Shown here piece by piece: positions 7,143-14,229 of a stretch of DNA of 19,103 nucleotides (position 1 is the first letter of the stretch; every line of letters begins with the position of its first letter). The stretch comes from Porphyrobacter sp. GTDB lineage: Bacteria > Pseudomonadota > Alphaproteobacteria > Sphingomonadales > Sphingomonadaceae. Made by a program: the position numbers and the translations under genes. The stretch covers positions 1 through 19,103 of the forward strand of contig JACIYY010000138.1 in the NCBI GenBank assembly GCA_014359685.1, in the 5' to 3' direction. The notes beneath the pieces are model-generated. The model saw only the letters and a list, made by a program, of their open reading frames with translations. It had not been told where the DNA came from and did no database searches.

Positions 7143-7660
7143 TGGACAGGCCAGAGACTGATACCGGCATCGGCACGCCGGACCGCGAGCAGGAGGGGCT
7201 CACCCCCGCCAGGCCGCCGCGCGCCCGCGTCTCCGATGCGCCGATCGAGGAGAGCGCCGGGGACAAGCTGGCGCGCAAGAAGGATTATCTCGACGGCTTC
7301 CTCGCCAGCACGCCCCCGGCATCGTCCGAGGGCGAGACGGCCGAGGCGGAGCCGGCGGCTGCGCTGTACGAGGCGGTGATCGCCGCGCTGAAGGATATCT
7401 ACGATCCGGAAATCCCGGTGAACATCTACGATCTGGGCCTGATCTACGGCGTCGAGGTGTCGGCGGAGGCCGATGTGGCGATCACCATGACGCTGACCAC
7501 CCCGCATTGCCCGGTGGCCGAGAGCATGCCCGGCGAAATCGAGCTGCGGCTGGGATCGCTGCCTGGCGTGCGCGACGCGCAGGTCCATGTCACCTGGGAC
7601 CCGCCGTGGGACCCGAGCAAGATGAGCGACGAGGCCCGCCTCGAACTGGGGATGCTGTGA
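7142..7660 (+). CDS. sufT: SUF-associated DUF59/MIP18-family protein (SufT-like)
   Basis: The C-terminal ~95 residues form a DUF59 (MIP18-like) domain: DPEIPVNIYDLGLIYGVEVS (88-107), MTLTTPHCPVAESMPGEIE (116-134) with the conserved cysteine at 123, and VTWDPPWDPSKMSDEARLELG (150-170). SUF-linked members of this family act in maturation or transfer of Fe-S clusters rather than in their assembly; the same domain occurs in PaaD and in eukaryotic MIP18. Before it lies an unusual ~74-residue tail rich in Ala, Pro, Glu and Thr that looks disordered. It includes DKLARKKDYLDGFLAS (41-56), a possible short helix. The start overlaps the sufS stop by one base (TGATG) and the stop overlaps sufA in the same way, so it is translated as part of the operon. 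Confidence 0.92.
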   Translation: MDRPETDTGIGTPDREQEGLTPARPPRARVSDAPIEESAGDKLARKKDYLDGFLASTPPASSEGETAEAEPAAALYEAVIAALKDIYDPEIPVNIYDLGLIYGVEVSAEADVAITMTLTTPHCPVAESMPGEIELRLGSLPGVRDAQVHVTWDPPWDPSKMSDEARLELGML

Positions 7661-8040
7661 TGACCGATACCAACTCGCTGACCCGTGCCCCTGCCCGCGC
7701 GCGCACCCGCCCTGCCGCCGTGACGCTGACCCCGGCGGCCGAGCAGCGCATCGCCGACCTGATGGCGCGCGCGCCCGCCGATGCGATCGGGGTCAAGCTG
7801 TCGACCCCGCGGCGCGGCTGTTCGGGCCTCGCCTATTCGGTCGATTACGTGACGCAGGAGGAGGCGATGGACGAGAAGATCGTCACCCCCGGCGGCACCT
7901 TCTATATCGACGGGGCCAGCGTCCTGTACCTGATCGGCAGCGTGATGGACTGGCGGGAGGACGATTTCACCGCCGGCTTCGTGTTCGAGAACCCCAACGC
8001 CAAGGGGGCCTGCGGCTGCGGCGAGAGCTTCATGGTATAG
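7660..8040 (+). CDS. sufA: A-type Fe-S carrier SufA (HesB/IscA family)
   Basis: A-type carriers accept clusters from the scaffold and pass them to target proteins. The 126-residue protein has the HesB fold with LTPAAEQRIADLM (23-35), the first cysteine at 54 in RRGCSGLAYSVDY, and the C-terminal pair at 118 and 120 in GACGCGESF, so all three ligand cysteines are present. The sequence between them (DEKIVTPGGTFYIDGASVLYL) is typical of SufA/IscA. About 20 Ala/Arg/Thr-rich residues precede the domain. The start overlaps the stop of the DUF59 gene by one base. It is the last clear gene of the operon, and no canonical terminator with a T run follows. Confidence 0.96.
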   Translation: MTDTNSLTRAPARARTRPAAVTLTPAAEQRIADLMARAPADAIGVKLSTPRRGCSGLAYSVDYVTQEEAMDEKIVTPGGTFYIDGASVLYLIGSVMDWREDDFTAGFVFENPNAKGACGCGESFMV

Positions 8041-8047
8041 GCGCGCC

Positions 8048-8251
8048 ATGCCCCGGCCCGATCCCGTTCCGTCCCGCCGCCGCAAGCGCACGCCGCTCGA
8101 TCGGGCGCTGCGCGACGCGGTCCGGGCAGTGACGGCGCGGCGCGGACGCGGCGCTCCGCCCGCAGCCGGCATGCCGCAGCCTGCCGTGCCCCCACGCAGC
8201 CCGCTCCCGCTTGCCGGCGGGGCCGAGGCGGCGCTCGACGCCCCCGATTAG
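8048..8251 (+). CDS. Doubtful small basic ORF after sufA
   Basis: An open frame of 67 codons begins 7 bp after the sufA stop. It encodes an Arg/Pro/Ala-rich peptide with a basic first half (PSRRRKRTPLDRALRDAVRA). Its TAG overlaps the lnt stop tail to tail (TTAG). There is no ribosome binding site before the ATG and no recognisable domain, and in DNA this GC-rich chance frames are common. It fills the otherwise empty 207-bp space between the convergent sufA and lnt, so it is listed as a possibility only. Confidence 0.25.
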   Translation: MPRPDPVPSRRRKRTPLDRALRDAVRAVTARRGRGAPPAAGMPQPAVPPRSPLPLAGGAEAALDAPD

Positions 8252-9954
8252 GGCTGCCTCAGCGCCGCGACGGACCCGGCATCGTCCGGCCGTGCATCAG
8301 TCCTTTGCCCTCGCGCATAGGCGAGGCCAGCTGCGGCGAGGAACACGGCCACCCAGCCCAGGGTAAGCAGCGGGCCAAGCAGAGCGAATGGCGTCGGCGC
8401 ATGGGCGGGGGGCACCTTGCCGTCGATCCGGCCCGCGCGGTCCATCGGCAGATGGGCGCGCACCACGCCGCGCGCGTCGATCACCGCGCTGATCCCGGTG
8501 GTGGTGGACCGCAGCACCGGCAGCCCCTCCTCGATCGCCCGCATCCGCGCCTGCGCCAGATGCTGCGGCGGGCCGGAGGCGCCGAACCAGCCGTCGTTGG
8601 AGGGGTTGAAGATCAGTTCCGGCCGGGTGCCGCCGCGCAGCCAGCTGCCCTCCACCACCTCGCCCGAAAAGATGATCTCGTAGCAGATCTGTACCCCGGC
8701 CTGCCCGTAGCTGCCAAGGTCGAGTGTGCGCGGCCCCGGCCCCGGCAGGAAGTCGATCGCCCCCGGCACCAGCCGGCTGAGGCCGAGCGGCTCCAGCAGC
8801 GGGCGCAGCGGCAGATATTCGCCATAGGGCACCAGATGCGCCTTGGCATAGCCGCCGACGATCTCGCCGGCATCATCGATCACGGTCACCGCATTATAGG
8901 CACCGATCGCGCGGCCATCCGCGATCTCGAGGTCCACCGCGCCGGTCATCAGCAGCCCGCCCGGTCCGATCGCGCGGGCGAGGCGGCGGCGGGCGAAAGC
9001 AGGATCGCCCAGCGCCGTCATCTGATCATAGTAACGCTGCGGATAGCCGGGCCGCAAATAGTCGGCGAGGCCCGATTCGGGCCACAGCACCAGCCTGCGC
9101 CCGCCGGTCGCGGCCGGGGCGGACAGGCGCATCAGGCGCGCGGTATTGGCCTCGTAATAGAGCGGGTTGTTGAGCCGGTGCTGCGGCAGGTTGGGCTGCA
9201 CCAGCGTGAACGCGGTGTGCCCCTCTCGCGCTGGCCCTGCCGGCAGCAGCATCCCGATGGCGAGCAGCGCAGTGGCGATGGTGAGGCTCGCCCAGCGCCG
9301 CCGGGTGGCGACCAGCGCCAGCCCACTCGCCACCAGCACCGCCAGCCCGGACAGTGCATAGGTGCCCAGCCATGGCGACAGCGCGGCAAGGCCGGGCCGG
9401 TCGAACGGACCCAGCAGGACCATGGCGAACGGGTTCCAGGCATAGCCGGTAAACACCGTCGCGCGCATCCACTCGGCCAGCGTCCAGCATCCGGCGAAGG
9501 CGAGCGCGAAGGCCGGCGTCAATCCGCGCCCCGCCAGCGCCCGCGCGCCCAGAGCCGCCAGCGCCGGATAGATCGCCAGATACAGCGCCAGCAGCGGCAC
9601 GGCGAGCCAGCCCAGCATGGCCGGCATCTGCGCCTGATGGGTGAAGGCGGTGGCGATCCAGCTGTTGCCGAAGGTGAAATGGGTGAGGCCGAACAGCCAG
9701 CCCAGCAACGCCGCCTCACGCGGGGACCGGCTCGCCGCCGCCAGCGCCGCGAAGGTCGCCATCGCGGCCAGCGCCAGCGGCCACAGGCCGAGCGGCTGAA
9801 ATCCCGCCGCCGCCGCCAGCCCGGTCGCCAGGGCCAGCAGGCGCGGCCGGGCCGCCAGCCATGCGATCACGGGTGCGGGGCGTGCGCTTCCACTGGCGGG
9901 CGGCGCGCCAGGCGACGGCACCGCCACCGCAGGCAACGAAGCCTCCCGCTGCAT
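8248..9954 (-). CDS. lnt: Apolipoprotein N-acyltransferase
   Basis: Lnt adds the third acyl chain to the N-terminal cysteine of lipoproteins in the inner membrane. The 568-residue product has about seven or eight hydrophobic segments, several between residues 36 and 240 and one near 522-546. Between them is a periplasmic nitrilase domain whose catalytic triad is complete: E293 in LWPESGLADYL, K371 in GGYAKAHLVPYGEYLPLR and C424 in VQICYEIIF. FNPSNDGWFGASGPPQHLAQ (449-468) is the highly conserved substrate-side motif. It is some 50 residues longer than E. coli Lnt, mainly at the N-terminus, where about 28 Ala/Pro/Ser residues precede the first membrane segment, so a later start is possible. 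It begins 3 bp after the DUF4167 stop and closes the minus-strand cluster. Confidence 0.95.
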   Translation of the reverse strand: MQREASLPAVAVPSPGAPPASGSARPAPVIAWLAARPRLLALATGLAAAAGFQPLGLWPLALAAMATFAALAAASRSPREAALLGWLFGLTHFTFGNSWIATAFTHQAQMPAMLGWLAVPLLALYLAIYPALAALGARALAGRGLTPAFALAFAGCWTLAEWMRATVFTGYAWNPFAMVLLGPFDRPGLAALSPWLGTYALSGLAVLVASGLALVATRRRWASLTIATALLAIGMLLPAGPAREGHTAFTLVQPNLPQHRLNNPLYYEANTARLMRLSAPAATGGRRLVLWPESGLADYLRPGYPQRYYDQMTALGDPAFARRRLARAIGPGGLLMTGAVDLEIADGRAIGAYNAVTVIDDAGEIVGGYAKAHLVPYGEYLPLRPLLEPLGLSRLVPGAIDFLPGPGPRTLDLGSYGQAGVQICYEIIFSGEVVEGSWLRGGTRPELIFNPSNDGWFGASGPPQHLAQARMRAIEEGLPVLRSTTTGISAVIDARGVVRAHLPMDRAGRIDGKVPPAHAPTPFALLGPLLTLGWVAVFLAAAGLAYARGQRTDARPDDAGSVAALRQP

Positions 9955-9957
9955 CGG

Positions 9958-10731
9958 TCAGTTGACCGCTTCGAGCGCCTCTGCATCGCCGCTATCGGCG
10001 GCGGGGCGAGCCCGGCGGGTGCGCGGGCGCGGGGCCGCGCGAGCGCGCTCGGGCGCCTCGGCCGCCGTATCCTCGCTGCGGTCATCGGAGCCCCGGTCTT
10101 CGGCGCCCTTGCGCGAGATTGCCGGCGGCAGCACGCCGGGATCGAAGCCGGAGGGCGGATCGCCGGCGCCAGTCTGGTCGCTGCCGGTCACGCTTTCGCC
10201 AGCGTCGTCTCGCCCGGTCTCGCCGCCTTTGGTGCGGGCCCGGGGCCGGCGCTTGCGGGCATCGCGGAGGAAGGGGTTGGGATTCTCGCCCTCGCCTTCA
10301 CGCTCATCACCGGCGGCGGACACCGCTTCGGTCCGGCCCTCCTCGGTCGGCGCGTTCTCCGCCGGGCCGGGCTTGCGCGGAGCGCGGACGGGCGGCTCGC
10401 GGCGCGCCTCGAACTCCTCCTCCTCGTCATCCTCGTCGAAGGGCTGCTCGCGGTAGTCGTCGCGGCGCGGCCGGCCATCATCCCTCTGCGGGCGGCTGTC
10501 GGCCAGAACGCGAAAATAGTGATCGGCGAACTGGAGGTAGTATTCGGTCTGCACGCGATCGTCATTCAGCGACGCATCGTGGGCCAGCTTGCGGTACTTC
10601 TCCAGCAATTGCGGCGCGTTGCCGCGTGCGCGGCTGTCGATCCGATTGCCCTGCGGGCCGCCCCCGCCGCCCTGGCCACGATTGTTGCTGCGGCCGCGGC
10701 GGCGATTGTTGTTGTTTCGATTGGTGTTCAA
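9958..10731 (-). CDS. DUF4167 domain protein, low-complexity and probably RNA-binding
   Basis: The 257-residue protein starts with an Asn/Arg/Gly-rich tail (NTNRNNNNRRRGRSNNRGQ, from residue 2). It then has a compact helical DUF4167 domain at about 37-77, NAPQLLEKYRKLAHDASLND followed by DRVQTEYYLQFADHYFRVLA. The last ~180 residues are charged and disordered: acidic at about 99-109 and Arg/Pro-rich at the end. The domain is characteristic of Alphaproteobacteria, where the gene usually sits after prmC, as here. The RGG-like tail suggests RNA contact, but the function is not known to me. The start is TTG at 10731; an in-frame TGA 15 bases upstream excludes a longer form, and GAGGAAG lies 10 bases before the start. 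A perfect 16-bp palindrome precedes the gene. Its stop lies 3 bp before lnt. Confidence 0.88.
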   Translation of the reverse strand: MNTNRNNNNRRRGRSNNRGQGGGGGPQGNRIDSRARGNAPQLLEKYRKLAHDASLNDDRVQTEYYLQFADHYFRVLADSRPQRDDGRPRRDDYREQPFDEDDEEEEFEARREPPVRAPRKPGPAENAPTEEGRTEAVSAAGDEREGEGENPNPFLRDARKRRPRARTKGGETGRDDAGESVTGSDQTGAGDPPSGFDPGVLPPAISRKGAEDRGSDDRSEDTAAEAPERARAAPRPRTRRARPAADSGDAEALEAVN

Positions 10732-10753
10732 AGGGAATTCGCTTCCTCACAGG

Positions 10754-10769
10754 GACCGGACGTCCGGTC
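10754..10769. promoter_or_regulatory. Perfect 16-bp palindrome upstream of the DUF4167 gene
   Basis: GACCGGACGTCCGGTC is fully self-complementary, with its centre 31 bp before the TTG start of the DUF4167 gene. With no unpaired loop it is a better protein-binding site than an RNA hairpin. It lies in the ~200-bp gap (10732-10933) between prmC and DUF4167, the only sizeable gap inside this minus-strand cluster, so a separate promoter and operator are plausible there. No promoter hexamers were convincing. Confidence 0.4.
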
Positions 10770-10933
10770 GCATCACCCCATTCCACGCGGCCTGCCCGTC
10801 ATCGGGAGGGACTGCGCGTGGCCCCCCATTTGCGTTCCGGACCCGGCCCGTTCGGCCGCGTAAGCCCGGCAAATGATGGAGTTGTGCCGTGGTGCCGGCA
10901 TCATCGCCTCGACACCACTGGGCTGCGTCCGAG

Positions 10934-11845
10934 TTAGTGATTCGCACCGGCTTTGCCAAGGCCAAATCGCAGATCGTCCGATCGCAGCACCAGCGCGCGG
11001 GGCCGGCCGGCCAGATCGCGGTGCAGCGCCGCCGCCATTCCGGCGCCCTGCGCGATCCGCGTGACCGCCTCTGCCTGCCCGGCGCCGATCTCCACCGCCG
11101 CCACCCCGCCGGGCGCCAGCAGGCTGGGCAGGCGCGGCACCAGCGCACGGTAATCGTCGAGCCCGTCCGGGCCGGCGAACAGCGCGCCCGCCGGTTCCCA
11201 GTCCCGCACCGCCGGCGGCAGCACCGCGCCCTCCTCCACATAGGGTGGATTGGCCAGGATCAGGTCGAAGCGGCCCAGCCCCTTGTCCCAGCCCGCCTGC
11301 CGCCAGTCGGCCGCCACCAGCCGCACCTCGGCGTCCGGCACCAGCCGCGCGGCATTGGCCCGCGCCACCGCAAGCGCCTCGTGCGAGCGGTCGATGCCGA
11401 CTCCGGCGGCGCCCGGCCGCTCCGCCAGCACGGTCAGCAGCAGCGCGCCCGAGCCGGTCCCGCAATCGAGCACCCGCTCGGGCGCCGGGCACGCCGCCAG
11501 CGCGGCGGCCACCACGGTCTCGCTGTCGGCGCGCGGGATCAGCACCGCCGACGAGACGGCAAAGTCACGGCCGAAGAAATCCTGCCGCCCGAGAATATAG
11601 GCGACCGGCTCGTGCGCGATCCGCCGCGCGATCAGACCGGCAAAGCCGGCCGGCACCGGATCGCCCGCATGGTGCAGCAGCAAGTCGCTGCGCGACACCC
11701 CCAGCGCCCGCGCCATCAGCAATTCGGCATCGAGCCTTGCGGTGTCGGACACCGCCTCCAGCCGCCGGGCGGCATCGCGCAGCGCGGCGGCGACGGTCGG
11801 CGGACCCGCCGGATGGCCCTCCGCAGGCCGGTTTCGCTCAGCCAT
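10934..11845 (-). CDS. prmC: Release factor glutamine methyltransferase
   Basis: PrmC methylates the glutamine of the GGQ loop of release factors RF1 and RF2 using S-adenosylmethionine. The 303-residue protein has the N-terminal helical substrate-binding part (about 17-85, ending [20 protein letters not shown]) and a Rossmann methyltransferase domain with [13 protein letters not shown] (125-137) and the catalytic NPPYVEE (199-205), which contacts the glutamine. [10 protein letters not shown] (103-112) replaces the more usual IPRPDTE. The start overlaps the stop of prfA, which encodes its substrate, by 8 bases, implying coupled translation. The C-terminal ~20 residues ([15 protein letters not shown]) vary among relatives. 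It lies upstream of DUF4167 with a gap of about 200 bp. Confidence 0.96.
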   Translation of the reverse strand: MAERNRPAEGHPAGPPTVAAALRDAARRLEAVSDTARLDAELLMARALGVSRSDLLLHHAGDPVPAGFAGLIARRIAHEPVAYILGRQDFFGRDFAVSSAVLIPRADSETVVAAALAACPAPERVLDCGTGSGALLLTVLAERPGAAGVGIDRSHEALAVARANAARLVPDAEVRLVAADWRQAGWDKGLGRFDLILANPPYVEEGAVLPPAVRDWEPAGALFAGPDGLDDYRALVPRLPSLLAPGGVAAVEIGAGQAEAVTRIAQGAGMAAALHRDLAGRPRALVLRSDDLRFGLGKAGANH

Positions 11846-12905
11846 CGATCGCCGCCAGCCGCTTGGCCTCGTCCTCGGCGGTCAGGGCGTCGATCAGCTC
11901 CGCCAGCCCCGGCCCCTCCAGCACCTCCGCCAGCTTGTGCAGGGTCAGGCCGATGCGGTGATCGGTGACGCGGCCCTGGGGGAAATTGTAGGTGCGGATG
12001 CGCTCCGACCGGTCGCCGCTGCCGACCATCGCCCGCCGCGCCTCGGCCTCCGCGCCCTGGGCCTCCTCGCGCTGCTTTTCGTAGAGGCGGGCGCGCAGCA
12101 CCTGCATCGCCTTGGCGCGGTTCTTGTGCTGGCTGCGCTCGTCCTGCTGGATCACCACGAGGCCGCTCGGCAGGTGGGTGATCCGCACCGCGCTGTCGGT
12201 GGTGTTAACGTGCTGGCCGCCGGCTCCGCTGGCGCGATAGATGTCGATCTTGAGGTCCTTGTCCTCGATCTGCACATCCACCTCGGTTGGCTCGGGCAGC
12301 ACGGCGACGGTGGCGGCGCTGGTGTGGATGCGGCCGCCGCTCTCGGTCGCGGGGACGCGCTGCACCCGGTGGACGCCGCTTTCGAACTTCAGCTTCGCGA
12401 ACACGCCGGCACCGGCGACGTTCGCGACGATTTCCTTGAACCCGCCCGCTTCGCCGGCATTCATGCTGACCGGCTCGACCCGCCAGCCCTGCATCGCGGC
12501 GAAGCGCTCATACATGCGGAACAGGTCGCCGGCGAACAAAGCCGCCTCGTCGCCCCCGGTGCCGGCGCGGATTTCGAGCATCGCCGGGCGCTCGTCGGCC
12601 GCATCGCGCGGCAGCAGGGCCAGCGCGAGGCGCCGCTCGGCCCCGGGCAGTTGCTGGCGCAGATCGGCCAGCTCGGCATCGGCCAGCTCGCGCATCTCGG
12701 GGTCGCCGGACAGCGCCGACAATTCGGCGATCTCGGCGCGCATCGCGCGCAGCTCGGCCACATTGCGCGCGACCGGCTCCAGCTCGGCGTAGTCGCGGCT
12801 GGCGGCGACGAACGCCTCCCCTTCCAGCTCGCCCGAGGCAAGCCGCGCCTCAAGTTCGGCGAAGCGGTTGGCGATCTGGGCGAGGCGCTCTTCGGGGATG
12901 TTCAT
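11838..12905 (-). CDS. prfA: Peptide chain release factor 1
   Basis: RF1 ends translation at UAA and UAG. The chosen start gives 355 residues, the standard RF1 length. Key motifs are [20 protein letters not shown] (111-130), the stop-codon reading tripeptide PAT at 185-187 in [15 protein letters not shown], which marks RF1 rather than RF2, and the GGQ at 229-231 in [18 protein letters not shown], where PrmC methylates the glutamine. An upstream in-frame ATG at 12935 would add ten residues inside hisS; I prefer 12905 because it forms an ATGA overlap with the hisS stop and gives the family N-terminus ([11 protein letters not shown]). The next gene, prmC, overlaps its end by 8 bases. Confidence 0.97.
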   Translation of the reverse strand: MNIPEERLAQIANRFAELEARLASGELEGEAFVAASRDYAELEPVARNVAELRAMRAEIAELSALSGDPEMRELADAELADLRQQLPGAERRLALALLPRDAADERPAMLEIRAGTGGDEAALFAGDLFRMYERFAAMQGWRVEPVSMNAGEAGGFKEIVANVAGAGVFAKLKFESGVHRVQRVPATESGGRIHTSAATVAVLPEPTEVDVQIEDKDLKIDIYRASGAGGQHVNTTDSAVRITHLPSGLVVIQQDERSQHKNRAKAMQVLRARLYEKQREEAQGAEAEARRAMVGSGDRSERIRTYNFPQGRVTDHRIGLTLHKLAEVLEGPGLAELIDALTAEDEAKRLAAIDG

Positions 12906-14146
12906 GGCAGAATGAAAGGCTTCATTTGGAGCCATGCCTGCTCAATCTTGCCCGCAGCTGGATTAGCTTCCCGGACATTCGAAGTGACGCCGGACATGTC
13001 TGTACGCAGGCTCACAATTGCATTCGCGCCACTTTTTGCGGCTTTGTCAAAGCGCTTCCGAGGAGAGCCGCTAGCAAGCAATTCGGCAGAATAGCCGAGC
13101 TCTCTGAATCGTGCAGTGGCCTTTATCGCTAAGTGAATTGTATCGTCGCTTTCGGCGACGATGATGACGTCGGTGACATCCTCACCCCGCGCCCCCACCA
13201 GCATCGCCAGCCGCTCGATCCCCGCCGCCCAGCCGACAGCCGGGGTCTCCGGCCCGCCGAGGCTCTCCATCAAGCCATCATAGCGCCCGCCGCCCAGCAC
13301 CGTCCCTTGCGCGCCCAGCCGGTCGGTGACGAACTCGAACGCGGTGTGGCGATAATAATCGAGGCCGCGCACCAGCGCCGGGTTGCGGGTCCAGGCCACG
13401 CCCGCCGCGTCCAGCCCGCCCGTCACCGCGCCGAAGAAATCCTGCGCCTCGCCAGACAGGAACTGGTCGATCTGCGGCGCATCGGCCACGAACCGCCGGT
13501 CGCGCTCCTCCTTGCTGTCGAGAATCCGCAGCGGGTTGTGCTCCAGCCGCTGCTGGCTGTCCTCGCTCAGCTCGGCTGCGACGGAGCGAAAGTGCTCGAT
13601 CAAGGCAGCGCGCCATTTGTCGCGGCTCGCCGCGTCTCCCAGCGTGTTCAGTTGCAGCACCACCCCATCGGCCACGCCCAGCTCTTTCAGCAGCTGATCG
13701 GCCATCGCCAGCAGCTCGACATCGGCCTGCGGTTCGGCGGCGCCGATGATCTCGGCATCGAGCTGGTGGAACTGGCGGTAGCGGCCCTTCTGCGGCCGTT
13801 CGTAGCGGAACAGCGGCCCGTGGGTGGCGACCTTCAGCGGGGCATATTGCCGCCAGCCGTCGGTCAGGTAGGCGCGCGCGATCCCGGCGGTGAATTCCGG
13901 GCGCAGGGTCAGCGACTCCCCGCCCCGGTCGAGAAACGAATACATCTCTTTCGACACGACGTCGGTCGTCTCGCCGAGCGAGCGGCTGAACACGTCTGTC
14001 CGCTCGAACACCGGCATCTCCACCCGGCGGAAGCGGTAGAGGCGGCGCACCCGCTCGAAGGTCTCGACCACGAAGGCGAAAGCCTCCGCCTCGGCGCCGA
14101 AGATGTCTTGGGTGCCGCGAACGGGTTTGGGGGTGTCGATGGCCAT
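12902..14146 (-). CDS. hisS: Histidyl-tRNA synthetase with a compositionally foreign C-terminal domain
   Basis: This 414-residue class II synthetase charges tRNA-His. The catalytic core is normal: VRGTQDIFG (9-17), the motif 2 loop [20 protein letters not shown] (113-132), the histidine motifs [16 protein letters not shown] (258-273) and the motif 3 region [11 protein letters not shown] (303-313). From about residue 324 ([13 protein letters not shown]) to the end is the anticodon-binding domain. It still has a [17 protein letters not shown] stretch (364-380), but its tail is divergent and lacks the usual (L/G)GExE-like and EQ motifs. Over the same bases GC drops to about 52% (126 of 240 in 12901-13140), against 80% in 13201-13260. 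The start is ATG 14146; an upstream start at 14239 would add 31 atypical residues. The gene overlaps prfA by ATGA. Confidence 0.95.
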   Translation of the reverse strand: MAIDTPKPVRGTQDIFGAEAEAFAFVVETFERVRRLYRFRRVEMPVFERTDVFSRSLGETTDVVSKEMYSFLDRGGESLTLRPEFTAGIARAYLTDGWRQYAPLKVATHGPLFRYERPQKGRYRQFHQLDAEIIGAAEPQADVELLAMADQLLKELGVADGVVLQLNTLGDAASRDKWRAALIEHFRSVAAELSEDSQQRLEHNPLRILDSKEERDRRFVADAPQIDQFLSGEAQDFFGAVTGGLDAAGVAWTRNPALVRGLDYYRHTAFEFVTDRLGAQGTVLGGGRYDGLMESLGGPETPAVGWAAGIERLAMLVGARGEDVTDVIIVAESDDTIHLAIKATARFRELGYSAELLASGSPRKRFDKAAKSGANAIVSLRTDMSGVTSNVREANPAAGKIEQAWLQMKPFILP

Positions 14147-14176
14147 TGCGGCTGCGCGCTTAGACAAAAGCGGCCG

Positions 14177-14218
14177 CCCCGCAAAGGCGGGGTCTTGCAG
14201 CGACCGGCGCGGCCGGTC
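14177..14218. repeat. Two short inverted repeats between hisS and the M61 peptidase gene
   Basis: CCCCGC AAAG GCGGGG (14177-14192) and GACCGGC GCG GCCGGTC (14202-14218) lie in the 83-bp divergent spacer. Both are perfect stems, of 6 and 7 bp. They are in the presumed 5' leader of hisS or in the shared promoter region. They could act as operator sites, as leader hairpins, or be remnants of a dispersed repeat. Neither is followed by a convincing T run. Confidence 0.4.
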
Positions 14219-14229
14219 ATTAAGAACCG

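Noticed and set aside
8305..10863. An 852-codon open frame on the plus strand across lnt and DUF4167
   Set aside because: It is antisense to two well-supported genes, is rich in Arg, Gln and Ala as expected from GC-rich shadow frames, and has no recognisable domain.
12906..12935. Upstream start for prfA giving ten extra residues
   Set aside because: It lies within hisS, has a poor ribosome binding site, and the extra residues are not typical of RF1; the ATGA-overlapping start is better.
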